DNA of 64,000 bases, taken from assembly GCA_044374195.1 (NCBI GenBank), contig JBILOY010000003.1:1-64000 (forward strand), given 5' to 3'. This DNA comes from CAIKZY01 sp044374195 (lineage in GTDB: Bacteria > Actinomycetota > Actinomycetes > S36-B12). This document shows, one piece after another, positions 52,166 through 61,495 of the stretch. Each line of letters starts with the position of its first letter. Position 1 is the first letter of the stretch. Below the pieces are notes generated by a model. The model saw only the letters and a program-made list of their open reading frames with translations, had not been told where the DNA came from and did not search any database. A program made the position numbers and the translations under genes.

Positions 52166-53125
52166 TCAGCGAGATCGCTCGGCGATATACACGCCGCCCA
52201 GAACGATGAGGCCACCAGCGATCTGAATCGGCGCCAAGCTCTCACCGAGCAGGATCCAGGCGATCGCAGTCGCGAAAATTGGCTCGAGCATCCCCATCGT
52301 CGATACCTGCGTCGCGCTGATGTTCTTGAGAGCAGTGACCTCTAGCCAGAACGCGATTGCCGTGCCCACGACAACCATCCAGATCACCAACACCCACAGC
52401 GGAACACCTTGCGCGGTCAGTCCGCCGTTTGTTGCGGGGTGGAGCAGCTCATGCCAGGGGAAGGTCCACCATGGCTGCACGATGGCCCAGAAAGCAGCCG
52501 AGACAGCGAAGCCCCACATGGTCAACGAGACGGAGTCACGATTGAACGGTGGTCGCACGGCTTTAGTGCCGGACAGGTAGTAGACAGCGAGTGCAGCAGC
52601 AGCTCCAAAGCCGCAGATCACGCCCACGATGTCGAGATGAAAGCCCTGCCAGACCTGAGCAACGATTGCCAGACCGGTCAGCGCGAGTATGAGACCAAGC
52701 CAGACACCACGACCGATGATCTTATGAAGCCAGAACTTCCAGTACAGCGCAACCATGATCGGTGCAGTGAATTCGAGCAGCAGGGCGATGCTGATCGGCA
52801 GCCGTGAGATACCGAAGAAGTACAGGAGTTGGGTAAGGGTCACGCCGATGAGACCGAAGGCGATGATCGCTGGCCACTCGCCCTTTCGAACCCGAAATGA
52901 TGATGGGCGGATGATCGCGAGGATCACGGCAAAGATAAGAAAGGCACCGGTTGTCCGTAGTTCAGCGAGGCGAGTTGCCTCGATACCGCTCAGCAGCAGG
53001 GACTTTGAGGCTGTTGCATTCGTGCCGAAGAGAAAGGCGGCGAGCAGTATGGCGGCGTAACCGATACGAGCGCTGGGGCGGTGAGACATCGGCCCGCCGG
53101 GCAGCACCTCAGCGAGATCGCTCAC
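52166..53125 (-). CDS. EamA family (DMT superfamily) transporter
   Basis: This 319-residue membrane protein has ten predicted helices in two repeats of the EamA domain (about 15-150 and 170-315), starting AAILLAAFLFGTNATASK and ending LGESLAPIQIAGGLIVLGGVYI. Its start overlaps the glycogen gene by 4 bases on the same strand. Members export amino acids, metabolites or drugs; the substrate here is unknown. Confidence 0.85.
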   Translation of the reverse strand: MSDLAEVLPGGPMSHRPSARIGYAAILLAAFLFGTNATASKSLLLSGIEATRLAELRTTGAFLIFAVILAIIRPSSFRVRKGEWPAIIAFGLIGVTLTQLLYFFGISRLPISIALLLEFTAPIMVALYWKFWLHKIIGRGVWLGLILALTGLAIVAQVWQGFHLDIVGVICGFGAAAALAVYYLSGTKAVRPPFNRDSVSLTMWGFAVSAAFWAIVQPWWTFPWHELLHPATNGGLTAQGVPLWVLVIWMVVVGTAIAFWLEVTALKNISATQVSTMGMLEPIFATAIAWILLGESLAPIQIAGGLIVLGGVYIAERSR

Positions 53126-54282
53126 GCTCCAGCGGCCCGGTAGACCCCCATGGTCTGCTCGGCGATTGCCGCCCAGCCGAAATCAGCCACAGCGCGGGCG
53201 CGTCCAGCCTTACCCATCTCCCTTGCGCGCGACGGATCCGCCACCATGGCATTCACTGCGTCGGAAAAGGCACGTTCGAATCCGGTCAGCGAATCAGGGG
53301 TATACGGAACGAGGGTGCCGGTAACTCCATCAACGACGACCTCGGGGATTCCGCCGACAGCGCTTGCCACGACGGCGGTCTCGCAGGCCATGGCTTCCAG
53401 GTTCACGATGCCAAGCGGTTCGTACACAGAAGGGCAGACGAAGGCGAGCGCATGCGAGAACAGCTGGATCAACTGAGGGCGCGCGGCCTGCTCCTGAATC
53501 CAGATGACCGAGCTCTCACCACGCAACTCTCGGAGCGACGCCACCGCGTGAGCAACCTCGGCACCGATCTCAGGTGTATCGGGGGAGGAAGCGCACAGCA
53601 CTAGCACCACGCTGTCATCGAACTGACGAGCGGCATTCAGCAGGTGCATGATGCCCTTCTGGCGAGTGATGCGACCGACAAAGAGTGCGTAAGGGCGTGA
53701 TTGGTCGATGCCGTACTGCTCGAGTGCGGTGGTATCCGAATCGAAGTGGTAGACGTCGGTCGGAACGCCGTTGTGCACGACGTGCACCTTTGCGGAATCG
53801 ACATGGGGGTATGAGTTCAGCACGTCTGTGCGCATTCCGTCGCTCACCGCGATGATGGCCTGCGCATCGGTGTACGCCGTGCGCTCGACCCACGATGACA
53901 CGCGGTAGCCGCCGCCGAGTTGTTCCTCCTTCCACGGGCGCATGGGCTCGAGGGAGTGCGCGGTGATCACATGGGGTACCCCGTGCATAAGGCCACCGAT
54001 CTGGCCGGCGAAGTTCGCGTACCAGGTATGCGAGTGAAGGATGTCGACCCCTGCCGTGGCCTGCACCATGTCAAGATCAACTCCCAGCACCTGGAGCGCA
54101 GGGTTGGCACCCTCGAGGAAGCCAGGCACCTGATGTGCCATGGCGTCAGGGCGCGGGGCGCCGAAGCAGTGAACATCGACTTCAGCCAGGTGCCTGAGCT
54201 GGGCAACCAGTTGGTCGACATGAACCCCTGCGCCGCCGTAGATCTCGGGCGGCCATTCGCGGGTGAGCATTCCGATGCGCAT
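53122..54282 (-). CDS. glgM: GlgM-type glycosyltransferase (alpha-maltose-1-phosphate synthase / glycogen synthase, GT4)
   Basis: This 386-residue GT-B enzyme uses ADP-glucose. The N-terminus MRIGMLTREWPPEIYGGAGV matches the actinobacterial GlgM group (Rv1212c type), which makes maltose 1-phosphate for glycogen/alpha-glucan synthesis. FVGRITRQKG near 195 and VCPSVYEPLGIVNLEAMACET near 290-310 (the E-x7-E motif) are in the C-terminal domain. It is divergent from glgC across about 105 bases, the arrangement known from mycobacteria. Some annotations call it GlgA. GlgM is preferred because of this layout. Confidence 0.85.
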   Translation of the reverse strand: MRIGMLTREWPPEIYGGAGVHVDQLVAQLRHLAEVDVHCFGAPRPDAMAHQVPGFLEGANPALQVLGVDLDMVQATAGVDILHSHTWYANFAGQIGGLMHGVPHVITAHSLEPMRPWKEEQLGGGYRVSSWVERTAYTDAQAIIAVSDGMRTDVLNSYPHVDSAKVHVVHNGVPTDVYHFDSDTTALEQYGIDQSRPYALFVGRITRQKGIMHLLNAARQFDDSVVLVLCASSPDTPEIGAEVAHAVASLRELRGESSVIWIQEQAARPQLIQLFSHALAFVCPSVYEPLGIVNLEAMACETAVVASAVGGIPEVVVDGVTGTLVPYTPDSLTGFERAFSDAVNAMVADPSRAREMGKAGRARAVADFGWAAIAEQTMGVYRAAGA

Positions 54283-54386
54283 GCCAGGAGCCTAACGCCG
54301 CTCAGTTGTGACACCGGATGCTCAATGTTCTGAATGTTCTCGTCGAGTTCCCCATTTGGCCTCCCAGAGTCACTACTGTTTCTGGT

Positions 54387-55610
54387 GTGACGATGTCTCC
54401 CCATGTTCTCTGCATCGTCCTTGCGGGCGGTGAGGGCAAGCGCCTGATGCCGCTGACGGCTGATCGAGCCAAGCCCGCCGTTCCCTTCGGTGGTTCCTAC
54501 CGCCTGGTCGATTTCGTCCTTTCGAATCTCATCAATGCGGGCCTGCGCCGTGTCTGCGTTCTCACTCAGTACAAGTCGCACTCGCTTGACCGCCACATCA
54601 CCACCACCTGGCGCATGCCAACGTTGCTCGGCGATTACGTCACCCCGGTGCCGGCGCAGCAGCGGTTGGGACCGCGTTGGTACACCGGCTCGGCCGATGC
54701 GATCTTCCAGAGTCTCAATCTTGTCTATGACGAGAGTCCGGAGTACGTCGTCGTCTTCGGCGCGGATCACGTGTACCGCATGGACCCTATGCAGATGATC
54801 GAGGCGCATATCGATTCCGGCGCCGGCGTTACCGTTGCGGGCATTCGCGTGCCCAAGGCCGACGCGCGCGATTTCGGAGTCATCGAAACCTCGTCCGATG
54901 GACGCAAGATCACGCAGTTTCTCGAGAAGCCGACGAATCCGCCCACGATCCCCGGCGATGACGATCACAGCTTTGCGTCCATGGGCAACTATGTCTTCAC
55001 GACTGACGTGTTGCTTGAGGCACTACGAACTGATGCCGCTGACCTCACGTCTATCCATGACATGGGCACGAACATCATCCCGATGCTCACTGCGGCAGGT
55101 CAGGCGTTCGTCTATGACTTCGACCAGAACATCGTGCCAGGTGCGACTCAACGAGACACCGGCTATTGGCGAGACGTAGGTACTCTCGATAGTTATCACG
55201 ACGCTCACATGGATCTTGTCTCCGTTCACCCGATTTTCAATCTCTACAACCGTCGGTGGCCGATCCTGTCGAATCTTCCGTCACTGCCCCCCGCCAAGTT
55301 CGTCGAGGGCGGCAATGCCCATGAGTCGATGGTGGGCTCGGGCACGATCGTGTCGGGAGCACATGTGCGCACCTCTGTCCTGGCTTCGAGTGTGTATGTC
55401 GACTCGGGTGCTTACGTCGAGGGCAGCGTCGTTCTGCCAGGTGCACGAGTGGGGCGCAACGCCGTCGTGCGCCGAGCGATTCTCGACAAGAACGTCGTGA
55501 TCCCCGATGGCGCCCAGATCGGTGTCGATCTTGAGCGCGATCGCGAGCTTTACACGGTCAGCGAGGGCGGAATCGTGGTCATCGGCAAGGGCGTCACTGC
55601 GGCTCTGTGA
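54387..55610 (+). CDS. glgC: Glucose-1-phosphate adenylyltransferase
   Basis: The enzyme makes ADP-glucose for glycogen synthesis. From the GTG at 54387 it has 407 residues, or 405 from the ATG at 54393. The pyrophosphorylase loop LAGGEGKRLMPLT is near residue 12, AKPAVPFGG near 28, WYTGSADAIF near 97, and a left-handed beta-helix C-terminus near 300-400. A TACTGT -10-like element at 54374-54379 lies 7 bases before the GTG, so a leaderless mRNA starting at the GTG is plausible. It is partner to the adjacent glgM. Confidence 0.9.
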   Translation: MTMSPHVLCIVLAGGEGKRLMPLTADRAKPAVPFGGSYRLVDFVLSNLINAGLRRVCVLTQYKSHSLDRHITTTWRMPTLLGDYVTPVPAQQRLGPRWYTGSADAIFQSLNLVYDESPEYVVVFGADHVYRMDPMQMIEAHIDSGAGVTVAGIRVPKADARDFGVIETSSDGRKITQFLEKPTNPPTIPGDDDHSFASMGNYVFTTDVLLEALRTDAADLTSIHDMGTNIIPMLTAAGQAFVYDFDQNIVPGATQRDTGYWRDVGTLDSYHDAHMDLVSVHPIFNLYNRRWPILSNLPSLPPAKFVEGGNAHESMVGSGTIVSGAHVRTSVLASSVYVDSGAYVEGSVVLPGARVGRNAVVRRAILDKNVVIPDGAQIGVDLERDRELYTVSEGGIVVIGKGVTAAL

Positions 55611-55630
55611 GCCCCACGCATACTTAACTG

Positions 55631-56923
55631 GTGACCACCATGACTCGTAGCGCTCGGCGAATCCTCGCCGCCCTACTCGCTGTCGTGGCCATCATGACTA
55701 TCAGTCCGACCCAGGCGCAGGCTTCCTCCCCGAGAATCATCGGCGGCAACCCGATTGAGATCACTTCGGCACCATGGCAGGTGCTGCTACGCATCAACGG
55801 TGCGACTCAATGCGGCGGCGCCATCATCGCCGAAACCTGGCTTCTCACCGCCGCGCACTGCGTCAGCGGCGTCAGTGCCGGACAGATCGAAGCGTACGTC
55901 GGCGTCACTGATCAAAATCGTTTCTCTCGCGATCGCCTCGCCCCGGTTGGTCAGGTAATCGTGCACCCCAACTGGAACTCCTCCACGTACTCCAATGATC
56001 TTGCCCTGCTCGGTCTCGCTGCCCCACTTGCCTTCAGCCCATCGGTTCAGCCGGTCGCATTACCACTGGTACAAGATGCCAATGCGTGGCCCGCATCCGG
56101 GGAACAGGCAACTATCAGCGGGTGGGGTTCGACTACGCCAAATGGTGCGTCATCTGCATTGCTGCGTTCGGCCACCGTGCAAATTCTTTCCGCACCATCC
56201 GAAGCGAAGTGCGGGGAGTACGGCACGAGCTATGTCCCGGGCAACCATGTGTGCGCGGGAATGCCGCAGGGTGGTGTTGATGCCTGCCAGGGCGATAGCG
56301 GCGGGCCGCTCACCGTGGGCTACAACGGCACGCCGGTGCTCGCAGGAATCGTCAGCAGCGGCAGCGGCTGCGCTGACCCGAAATTTCCCGGTCTGTATAG
56401 CAGGGTCACATCGTTCCTCCCGTGGCTGCGTCAGTACGTCGCACTTCCGCAGTCTCCACCGGGCGCGCCGACCGGCGTGGAGGTCAAGGCATTGCAGGGC
56501 GGCCGAGTCTTCGTGAGCTGGGCCCCGCCGGTCAATGACGGCGGAGCAGCAATCTCGTATGCCGCATCCTCATCGGCAGATCAGCGCAACTGCACTGCTG
56601 AAGTGACCTCATGCGTTGTTTCCGGACTCACCGTTGGTGCTTCGTACACCTTCACGGTCACCTCGAGTAACTCGATCGGTGTGAGCGCTCCCAGTGCGGC
56701 AAGCTCAGAGGTCATTGCTGTCAGCGGGACAGGCCGCGTCGGCTCCACAGTCCGTAAAGCCACGGTGTTGCGCTGGGCAGGCCGCACGATCGGGAGCATT
56801 GTCGTGCTGTCGAAGGCACAATGCTCTGTCACGAGTCGCGGGGTCGTGCTGAACCGTGCCGGATATTGCTCGGTCAAGGTCACCGGATCAAGCAAGAAGG
56901 TCGTGATCCTCGCTGTCGCCTAG
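55631..56923 (+). CDS. Secreted trypsin-like serine protease with C-terminal fibronectin type III domain
   Basis: This S1 family protease has 430 residues. A signal peptide (hydrophobic 11-28, probable cleavage near ASS at 31-33) is followed by the activation-like N-terminus IIGG. The triad is His76 in TAAHC, Asp123 in SNDLALL and Ser223 in GDSGGP; Asp217 six residues before the serine predicts trypsin-like cleavage after Lys/Arg. Residues about 275-365 form an FnIII domain (PPGAPTGVEV..., WAPP near 298), with a short C-terminal domain. The start is a GTG at 55631. It overlaps convergently by 36 bases with the next gene. Confidence 0.87.
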   Translation: MTTMTRSARRILAALLAVVAIMTISPTQAQASSPRIIGGNPIEITSAPWQVLLRINGATQCGGAIIAETWLLTAAHCVSGVSAGQIEAYVGVTDQNRFSRDRLAPVGQVIVHPNWNSSTYSNDLALLGLAAPLAFSPSVQPVALPLVQDANAWPASGEQATISGWGSTTPNGASSALLRSATVQILSAPSEAKCGEYGTSYVPGNHVCAGMPQGGVDACQGDSGGPLTVGYNGTPVLAGIVSSGSGCADPKFPGLYSRVTSFLPWLRQYVALPQSPPGAPTGVEVKALQGGRVFVSWAPPVNDGGAAISYAASSSADQRNCTAEVTSCVVSGLTVGASYTFTVTSSNSIGVSAPSAASSEVIAVSGTGRVGSTVRKATVLRWAGRTIGSIVVLSKAQCSVTSRGVVLNRAGYCSVKVTGSSKKVVILAVA

Positions 56924-57844
56924 CGGCGCAGCATGTCGTTCGATGGCGACGGGCTGAATCTCGCCATCGATAAACGCCCGGTGAATCACGATGAATGCAC
57001 CAGGGGAGAGCTTCGGCTCAAGCCGGGGGTCATCCGCTGACAAGCCGAGAGATTTCGCGATGGTCGCCATGATGGTGGGTAGCACCGGGCGATGCGAGCA
57101 GATCACGCCGGGCTCGGGTGAGCCCACGATTCGGGCCACGACCTTGGCAGCTTTCTTGGGATGCGCCTCGTGGCCCTCTTCGCTCAGCGAGTTCTCGAGG
57201 TGAAGCTCACTCTCGGTAGTGGCTGCGAAAACTCTGACTGTCTCGGCGCAACGCGTCGAAGTTGAAGTGTGCACCGCAGTGATGCCGTATGCGCCCAGCA
57301 CCGCAATTAGCGCCTGAGCTTGATGGCGACCCTTCCCGGTCAGTGGTCTGAGTGCATCGATCTCGCCGTCGTACTCGGAGCGCTTCACGGCTTTCGCATG
57401 ACGCAAGATCACTAGTGGAGAAGTGTTCGGCAGGGCAAGGGCCTCGAGAACAAGCGCGTGATCATGGGCATAGGTCAAGACAATCGACGCGTCAGCGACT
57501 GGGATCCAGCGGATCTCGTCGATCTCCTGGTCAGGACTGAAGCCGGCATCTGTACGAATCGTTCCTACCCAGTAGTCCACAGTTTTCGGGCGGCCAAGGG
57601 CGATGTACGACTGCCGAGCCAGTGGCGCACCGAGGTTCACGGTGAGCCCGGTCTCCTCGATGCATTCGCGCACGGCTGTCTCGAGAAGTTGCTCGCCAGG
57701 GTCGACCTTGCCCTTTGGTAGGGACCAGTCACTTCGGTGAGGCCGATGAACGACAAGTACTTCCGGTGCCGACTCGCGATTGCGCAGCACAACTACTCCG
57801 GCAGCACGCACCACTGATTGTGCGGACTGGTCCCTCACAGCCAC
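56888..57844 (-). CDS. NUDIX hydrolase fused to histidine phosphatase (MutT1-like)
   Basis: This is a two-domain 318-residue protein. The Nudix box lies at about 45-67 with the REx2EE core, and the histidine phosphatase (SixA/RHG) motif starts at ILRHAK near 148. Mycobacterial MutT1 has this architecture and degrades 8-oxo-dGTP, or polyphosphate-like diadenosine tetraphosphate. It is last in an operon with CYTH-CHAD and ppk1, overlapping the former by 10 bases. A role in phosphate/nucleotide housekeeping is likely. Confidence 0.85.
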   Translation of the reverse strand: MAVRDQSAQSVVRAAGVVVLRNRESAPEVLVVHRPHRSDWSLPKGKVDPGEQLLETAVRECIEETGLTVNLGAPLARQSYIALGRPKTVDYWVGTIRTDAGFSPDQEIDEIRWIPVADASIVLTYAHDHALVLEALALPNTSPLVILRHAKAVKRSEYDGEIDALRPLTGKGRHQAQALIAVLGAYGITAVHTSTSTRCAETVRVFAATTESELHLENSLSEEGHEAHPKKAAKVVARIVGSPEPGVICSHRPVLPTIMATIAKSLGLSADDPRLEPKLSPGAFIVIHRAFIDGEIQPVAIERHAAPLGDSEDHDLLA

Positions 57845-59349
57845 TCGACCTTGCGAGCTGCCTTCTTGATGTCAGGCCAGGCTTCCATGAAGCGGTATCG
57901 ATCCAAGATCTCCTCGTCGCTCTCAAAGGCGAAGAGTCGACCGAGAAGTAATCCGACACTGCCCGGGGTAGTCGGTGCAAAAGCAAGGGAGCGCAGAGCC
58001 TCCTGTGCGACGAATGCATCCTGGTGAATGCCGAGAAGTCCGGTGGCGATGGCCAGTTCGTGTGCGAATCGCTTGACCGCCTTGCCCTCGAGAGGGGCGA
58101 GTGCGTCCATCGCGTATCTGGCACGCTTCGCGAGGATTCGTGCGTGATGCCACTCGGCCGCGGGAGTGTCGATGTCGAGTTCCCTGACCGCGTGCCTGAA
58201 TTGATCCCAGGCGGCAGTGGCAAGTCGTTGCATGCTCTCGGAGTAGTCGGCATAAGCGATGGGCAGTGCGCTCGGGTTTTGGGCGGCATCGATGAGATCC
58301 TCGAGGAGGTACTGGTGGCGGTCACTGCGCAGTGCCGCGAGTGCACTAGATCGTGCGGACTGAAGTCGCTGGCCCACTCGTGCAGTGAGGAACTCACTGA
58401 CTCGGGCCGCATCCTCCTCCTCGAGGGAGCCAGCGTGGTCGAGAAGACGCTCCAGGAGCACCTCGGTGTCGCGGATGGCTCCGAGCTCGGAGGCCACCCA
58501 GGCGAGTTCATCGCTGATACGGGCGGCCCACTTGGGATCGAAGAAGTCGCCATACGTGTGCAGGAATGAGCGGAGTCGACGCGCGGCAACGCGCATCTGG
58601 TGAGCGGCATCCGGAGCATCGCGACGTACGTCGACATCGGCGAGCATGAGCGCGCGAACTCCGTGACCAATGGCGTACCTGATGACGTCGACCGCCATGA
58701 CGTGCGAGGAAGGGAGCTTGGGTTCCGGGACATCGCATTCACCGCTTGCCCGCGTGCCAAGCGCGGAGGCTGCTTTGCTCGATGTACCAAGACTGCCGCC
58801 AGCCGCCAGGAATTGATCGACCACGTGCTGCATGCAGGCGAGTGAGGCAGGGTCGTCGGCGTCAGCTGCCTCGACCTCAATCTCGCGGAAGTGCGAGTCC
58901 GGCATGCCGGGCAGGCGCACGGTGACTCGATCGTCGACAACTTCAGCGAGCATGCGCCCCGTGCTATCAACAATGGAGGCCGGAGTACGAAGAGTTTCGA
59001 CGATGACCTGGGCCTTCAACGGCTTCTCGCCGATCAGGGGAGAGACGATGTCGCCAAGGCGAGCTGGCACGTGTTCGGAGAGCTCGAGCCGAACTTCGTC
59101 GCGATCACCTGCGGCTCCACCAGCGACAGGGATCTTCAGATGCCAGCCCTGATCCAAGCCGCCCTCGCGCCTGCGCAAGGTCATGCGCCAACGGAAGAGG
59201 GTCAGTTCATCGGTGTCGTAATAGTCGGCGTGCATGGGGAACGCCGGGCCTCGACGTGCCCGATAGTCACCGAGACGATCGAGCACAGGAGAGATATCGA
59301 AGGCGTCGTCGACCCGCACCTTGCGCTCAACCTCGCGGTAAGTCGACAT
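57835..59349 (-). CDS. CYTH and CHAD domain protein
   Basis: This 504-residue protein has an N-terminal CYTH domain (about 1-190) that begins with the ExExK-type motif EVERKVRVD and has an expected triphosphate tunnel. The C-terminal CHAD domain (about 215-490) contains helical, His-rich repeats such as DAAHQMRVAARRLRSFLHTY near 250 and HARILAKRARYAMDAL near 400. CHAD binds polyphosphate, and CYTH cleaves or binds triphosphates. It lies directly between ppk1 (TGATG overlap) and the NUDIX-phosphatase, which is strong evidence for a polyphosphate role. Confidence 0.85.
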   Translation of the reverse strand: MSTYREVERKVRVDDAFDISPVLDRLGDYRARRGPAFPMHADYYDTDELTLFRWRMTLRRREGGLDQGWHLKIPVAGGAAGDRDEVRLELSEHVPARLGDIVSPLIGEKPLKAQVIVETLRTPASIVDSTGRMLAEVVDDRVTVRLPGMPDSHFREIEVEAADADDPASLACMQHVVDQFLAAGGSLGTSSKAASALGTRASGECDVPEPKLPSSHVMAVDVIRYAIGHGVRALMLADVDVRRDAPDAAHQMRVAARRLRSFLHTYGDFFDPKWAARISDELAWVASELGAIRDTEVLLERLLDHAGSLEEEDAARVSEFLTARVGQRLQSARSSALAALRSDRHQYLLEDLIDAAQNPSALPIAYADYSESMQRLATAAWDQFRHAVRELDIDTPAAEWHHARILAKRARYAMDALAPLEGKAVKRFAHELAIATGLLGIHQDAFVAQEALRSLAFAPTTPGSVGLLLGRLFAFESDEEILDRYRFMEAWPDIKKAARKVEWL

Positions 59350-61472
59350 CAGCGTGCTTCGCGTCGATTCTGCCGTGCCAGGAGGGTCTCCTGATAGTCG
59401 TGAAGGCGCTGACCATCGCTACCCACAGTGACGCGATCCCAGTTTCCGTCGCTGTGCAGATGCCACGCGGAGGTCGCAGGGTCGAAGGCGAGAGTGAACA
59501 GCCCGCTCACATCGCTGATCTGATCGGGCTGCACGAGCAGCACGAGGGTCTCGACGCGGCGATCAAGGTTGCGATGCATCATGTCGGCGGAGCCGATCCA
59601 GACTTCCTTGTTACCGCCGTTTTCGAAGCAGTACGCACGTGAGTGCTCGAGGAAGCGTCCGAGGATGCTGATGACCTCGATGTTCTCGCTCAGGCCGGGA
59701 ACTCCGGGGCGCAGAGCGCAGATTCCGCGAACGAAGACCTGAATGGGAACTCCGGCCCTTGAGGCACGGTAGAGCGCATCGATGATGCCTTCGTCGACAA
59801 GGGCATTCGTCTTGAACTGAATACCTGCAGGCCGGCCGGCCTGGTGATGCTCGATCTCGCGCTCGACGCGCTCGACGAGTCCGGTTCGCACCGAATGAGG
59901 GGCAACGAGCAGCCGTGAGTAATCAGTGTTCATGGAGTATCCGGACAGCACGTTGAACAGATTGCTGACGTCTTCGCCAACTTGGTCATCGCAGGTGATG
60001 AGACCGAAATCCTCATAGAGCCGAGCTGTCTTGGGGTGATAGTTGCCGGTGCCAAGGTGCGTGTAGCGACGCAGCCGGTCTCCGTCGTTCCGCACGACCA
60101 TGGAAAGCTTGCAATGAGTCTTCAAGCCGACTAGGCCGTAAACGACGTGCACGCCAGCCTCTTCGAGCTTGCGTCCCCAGTCGATGTTGTTCTGCTCGTC
60201 GAAACGAGCCTTGATCTCGACGAGAGCAAGTACCTGCTTACCCATTTGTGCGGCATCGATGAGTGCCTCGGTGATCGGCGAGTCACCTGACGTTCGATAC
60301 AGGGTCTGCTTGATGGCGAGCACATGCGGATCCCGAGCGGCTTGCTCCAAGAACAGTTGCACGCTGGTGCTGAACGAGTCATAGGGATGGTGCAGGAAAA
60401 CATCGTGCTCGCGCACCGTGGCCAGCACCTCAGGTGCGGTGGAGGATTCGACCTGGTTGAGCTGACGTGAGGTGCTCGGTACGAACTTCGGCTGCTTGAG
60501 GTCATCGCGATCGAGTCCGACGATTGACCAGAGACCGGTGAGATCGAGCGGGCCCGGAATCCGGAACACCTCGTGCTCGTTGATATCGAGCTCGCTGACG
60601 AGCAGTTCGAGAACATGCGCTGAGATCGAAGCCTCGACCTCAAGGCGCACCGGTGGGCCGAAACGCCGACGCATGAGTTCGCGCTCGAGTGCGAGCAGCA
60701 GATTCTCGGCGTCATCCTCTTCGACCTCGAGATCCTCGTTACGTGTCACGCGGAATGCGTGATGTTCGAGGATCTGCATTCCCGGGAAGAGGTCGTTCAG
60801 GTGCGCGGCGATGATGTCCTCGAGAGGCACGAATCGCTGAGAGCCCACCGATACGAAGCGCGGAAGTGACGGCGGCACCTTCACGCGCGCGAAGAGCTCT
60901 GTGCCGGTGATCGGGTTGCGCACGACGACTGCGAGATTGAGCGAGAGTCCGCTGATGTAAGGGAACGGGTGAGAGGGATCTACTGCCAGCGGAGTGAGCA
61001 CCGGGAAGACCTGACCGTCGAAGAACGGCTCAGTGGCATCGCGCTCGGCTTCAGTGAGCTCGGCCCAACGCAGCAGCTCGATGCCGTTGTTGCGAAGCGC
61101 GGGCATCACCTCTTCATGGAAGACGTTGGCGTGCTCGCGCTGAAGTGCATGGGCTCGCACCCAGATGTTCTCGAGAACTTCGCGCGGCGTCAGGCCGCTG
61201 GCCGCGCGCACGGCGATGCCGGTGGCAATTCGACGCTTGAGGCCGGCCACGCGAACCATGAAGAACTCGTCGAGGTTGCTGGCGAAGATGGCGAGGAACT
61301 TGGCCCGCTCGAGCGGGGGCAGGGTGTCGTCCTCGGCGAGCTCGAGCACGCGCTGATTGAAATCGAGCCAGGAGAGCTCGCGATCGAGGAAGCGGTCGGC
61401 CGGGAGGTCGCCGCCTTGCACTGGAAGCGGGGTCGGCTGAGCCTCAGTGGGGGAAGTTTGCTCTAGGGACAC
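59349..61472 (-). CDS. ppk1: Polyphosphate kinase 1
   Basis: The enzyme makes polyphosphate from ATP. The 707-residue protein has the N-terminal DRELSWLDFNQRVLE near 28-42, a head domain, and two PLD-like catalytic domains. The autophosphorylated histidine is in GLKTHCKLS near 440, with the second conserved histidine in MMHRNLDRR near 595. Length and order are usual for Ppk1. It is first in the ppk1, CYTH-CHAD, NUDIX-phosphatase operon. Confidence 0.92.
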   Translation of the reverse strand: MSLEQTSPTEAQPTPLPVQGGDLPADRFLDRELSWLDFNQRVLELAEDDTLPPLERAKFLAIFASNLDEFFMVRVAGLKRRIATGIAVRAASGLTPREVLENIWVRAHALQREHANVFHEEVMPALRNNGIELLRWAELTEAERDATEPFFDGQVFPVLTPLAVDPSHPFPYISGLSLNLAVVVRNPITGTELFARVKVPPSLPRFVSVGSQRFVPLEDIIAAHLNDLFPGMQILEHHAFRVTRNEDLEVEEDDAENLLLALERELMRRRFGPPVRLEVEASISAHVLELLVSELDINEHEVFRIPGPLDLTGLWSIVGLDRDDLKQPKFVPSTSRQLNQVESSTAPEVLATVREHDVFLHHPYDSFSTSVQLFLEQAARDPHVLAIKQTLYRTSGDSPITEALIDAAQMGKQVLALVEIKARFDEQNNIDWGRKLEEAGVHVVYGLVGLKTHCKLSMVVRNDGDRLRRYTHLGTGNYHPKTARLYEDFGLITCDDQVGEDVSNLFNVLSGYSMNTDYSRLLVAPHSVRTGLVERVEREIEHHQAGRPAGIQFKTNALVDEGIIDALYRASRAGVPIQVFVRGICALRPGVPGLSENIEVISILGRFLEHSRAYCFENGGNKEVWIGSADMMHRNLDRRVETLVLLVQPDQISDVSGLFTLAFDPATSAWHLHSDGNWDRVTVGSDGQRLHDYQETLLARQNRREAR

Positions 61473-61495
61473 GCCCCCATGGTGGCACAGGGGGG

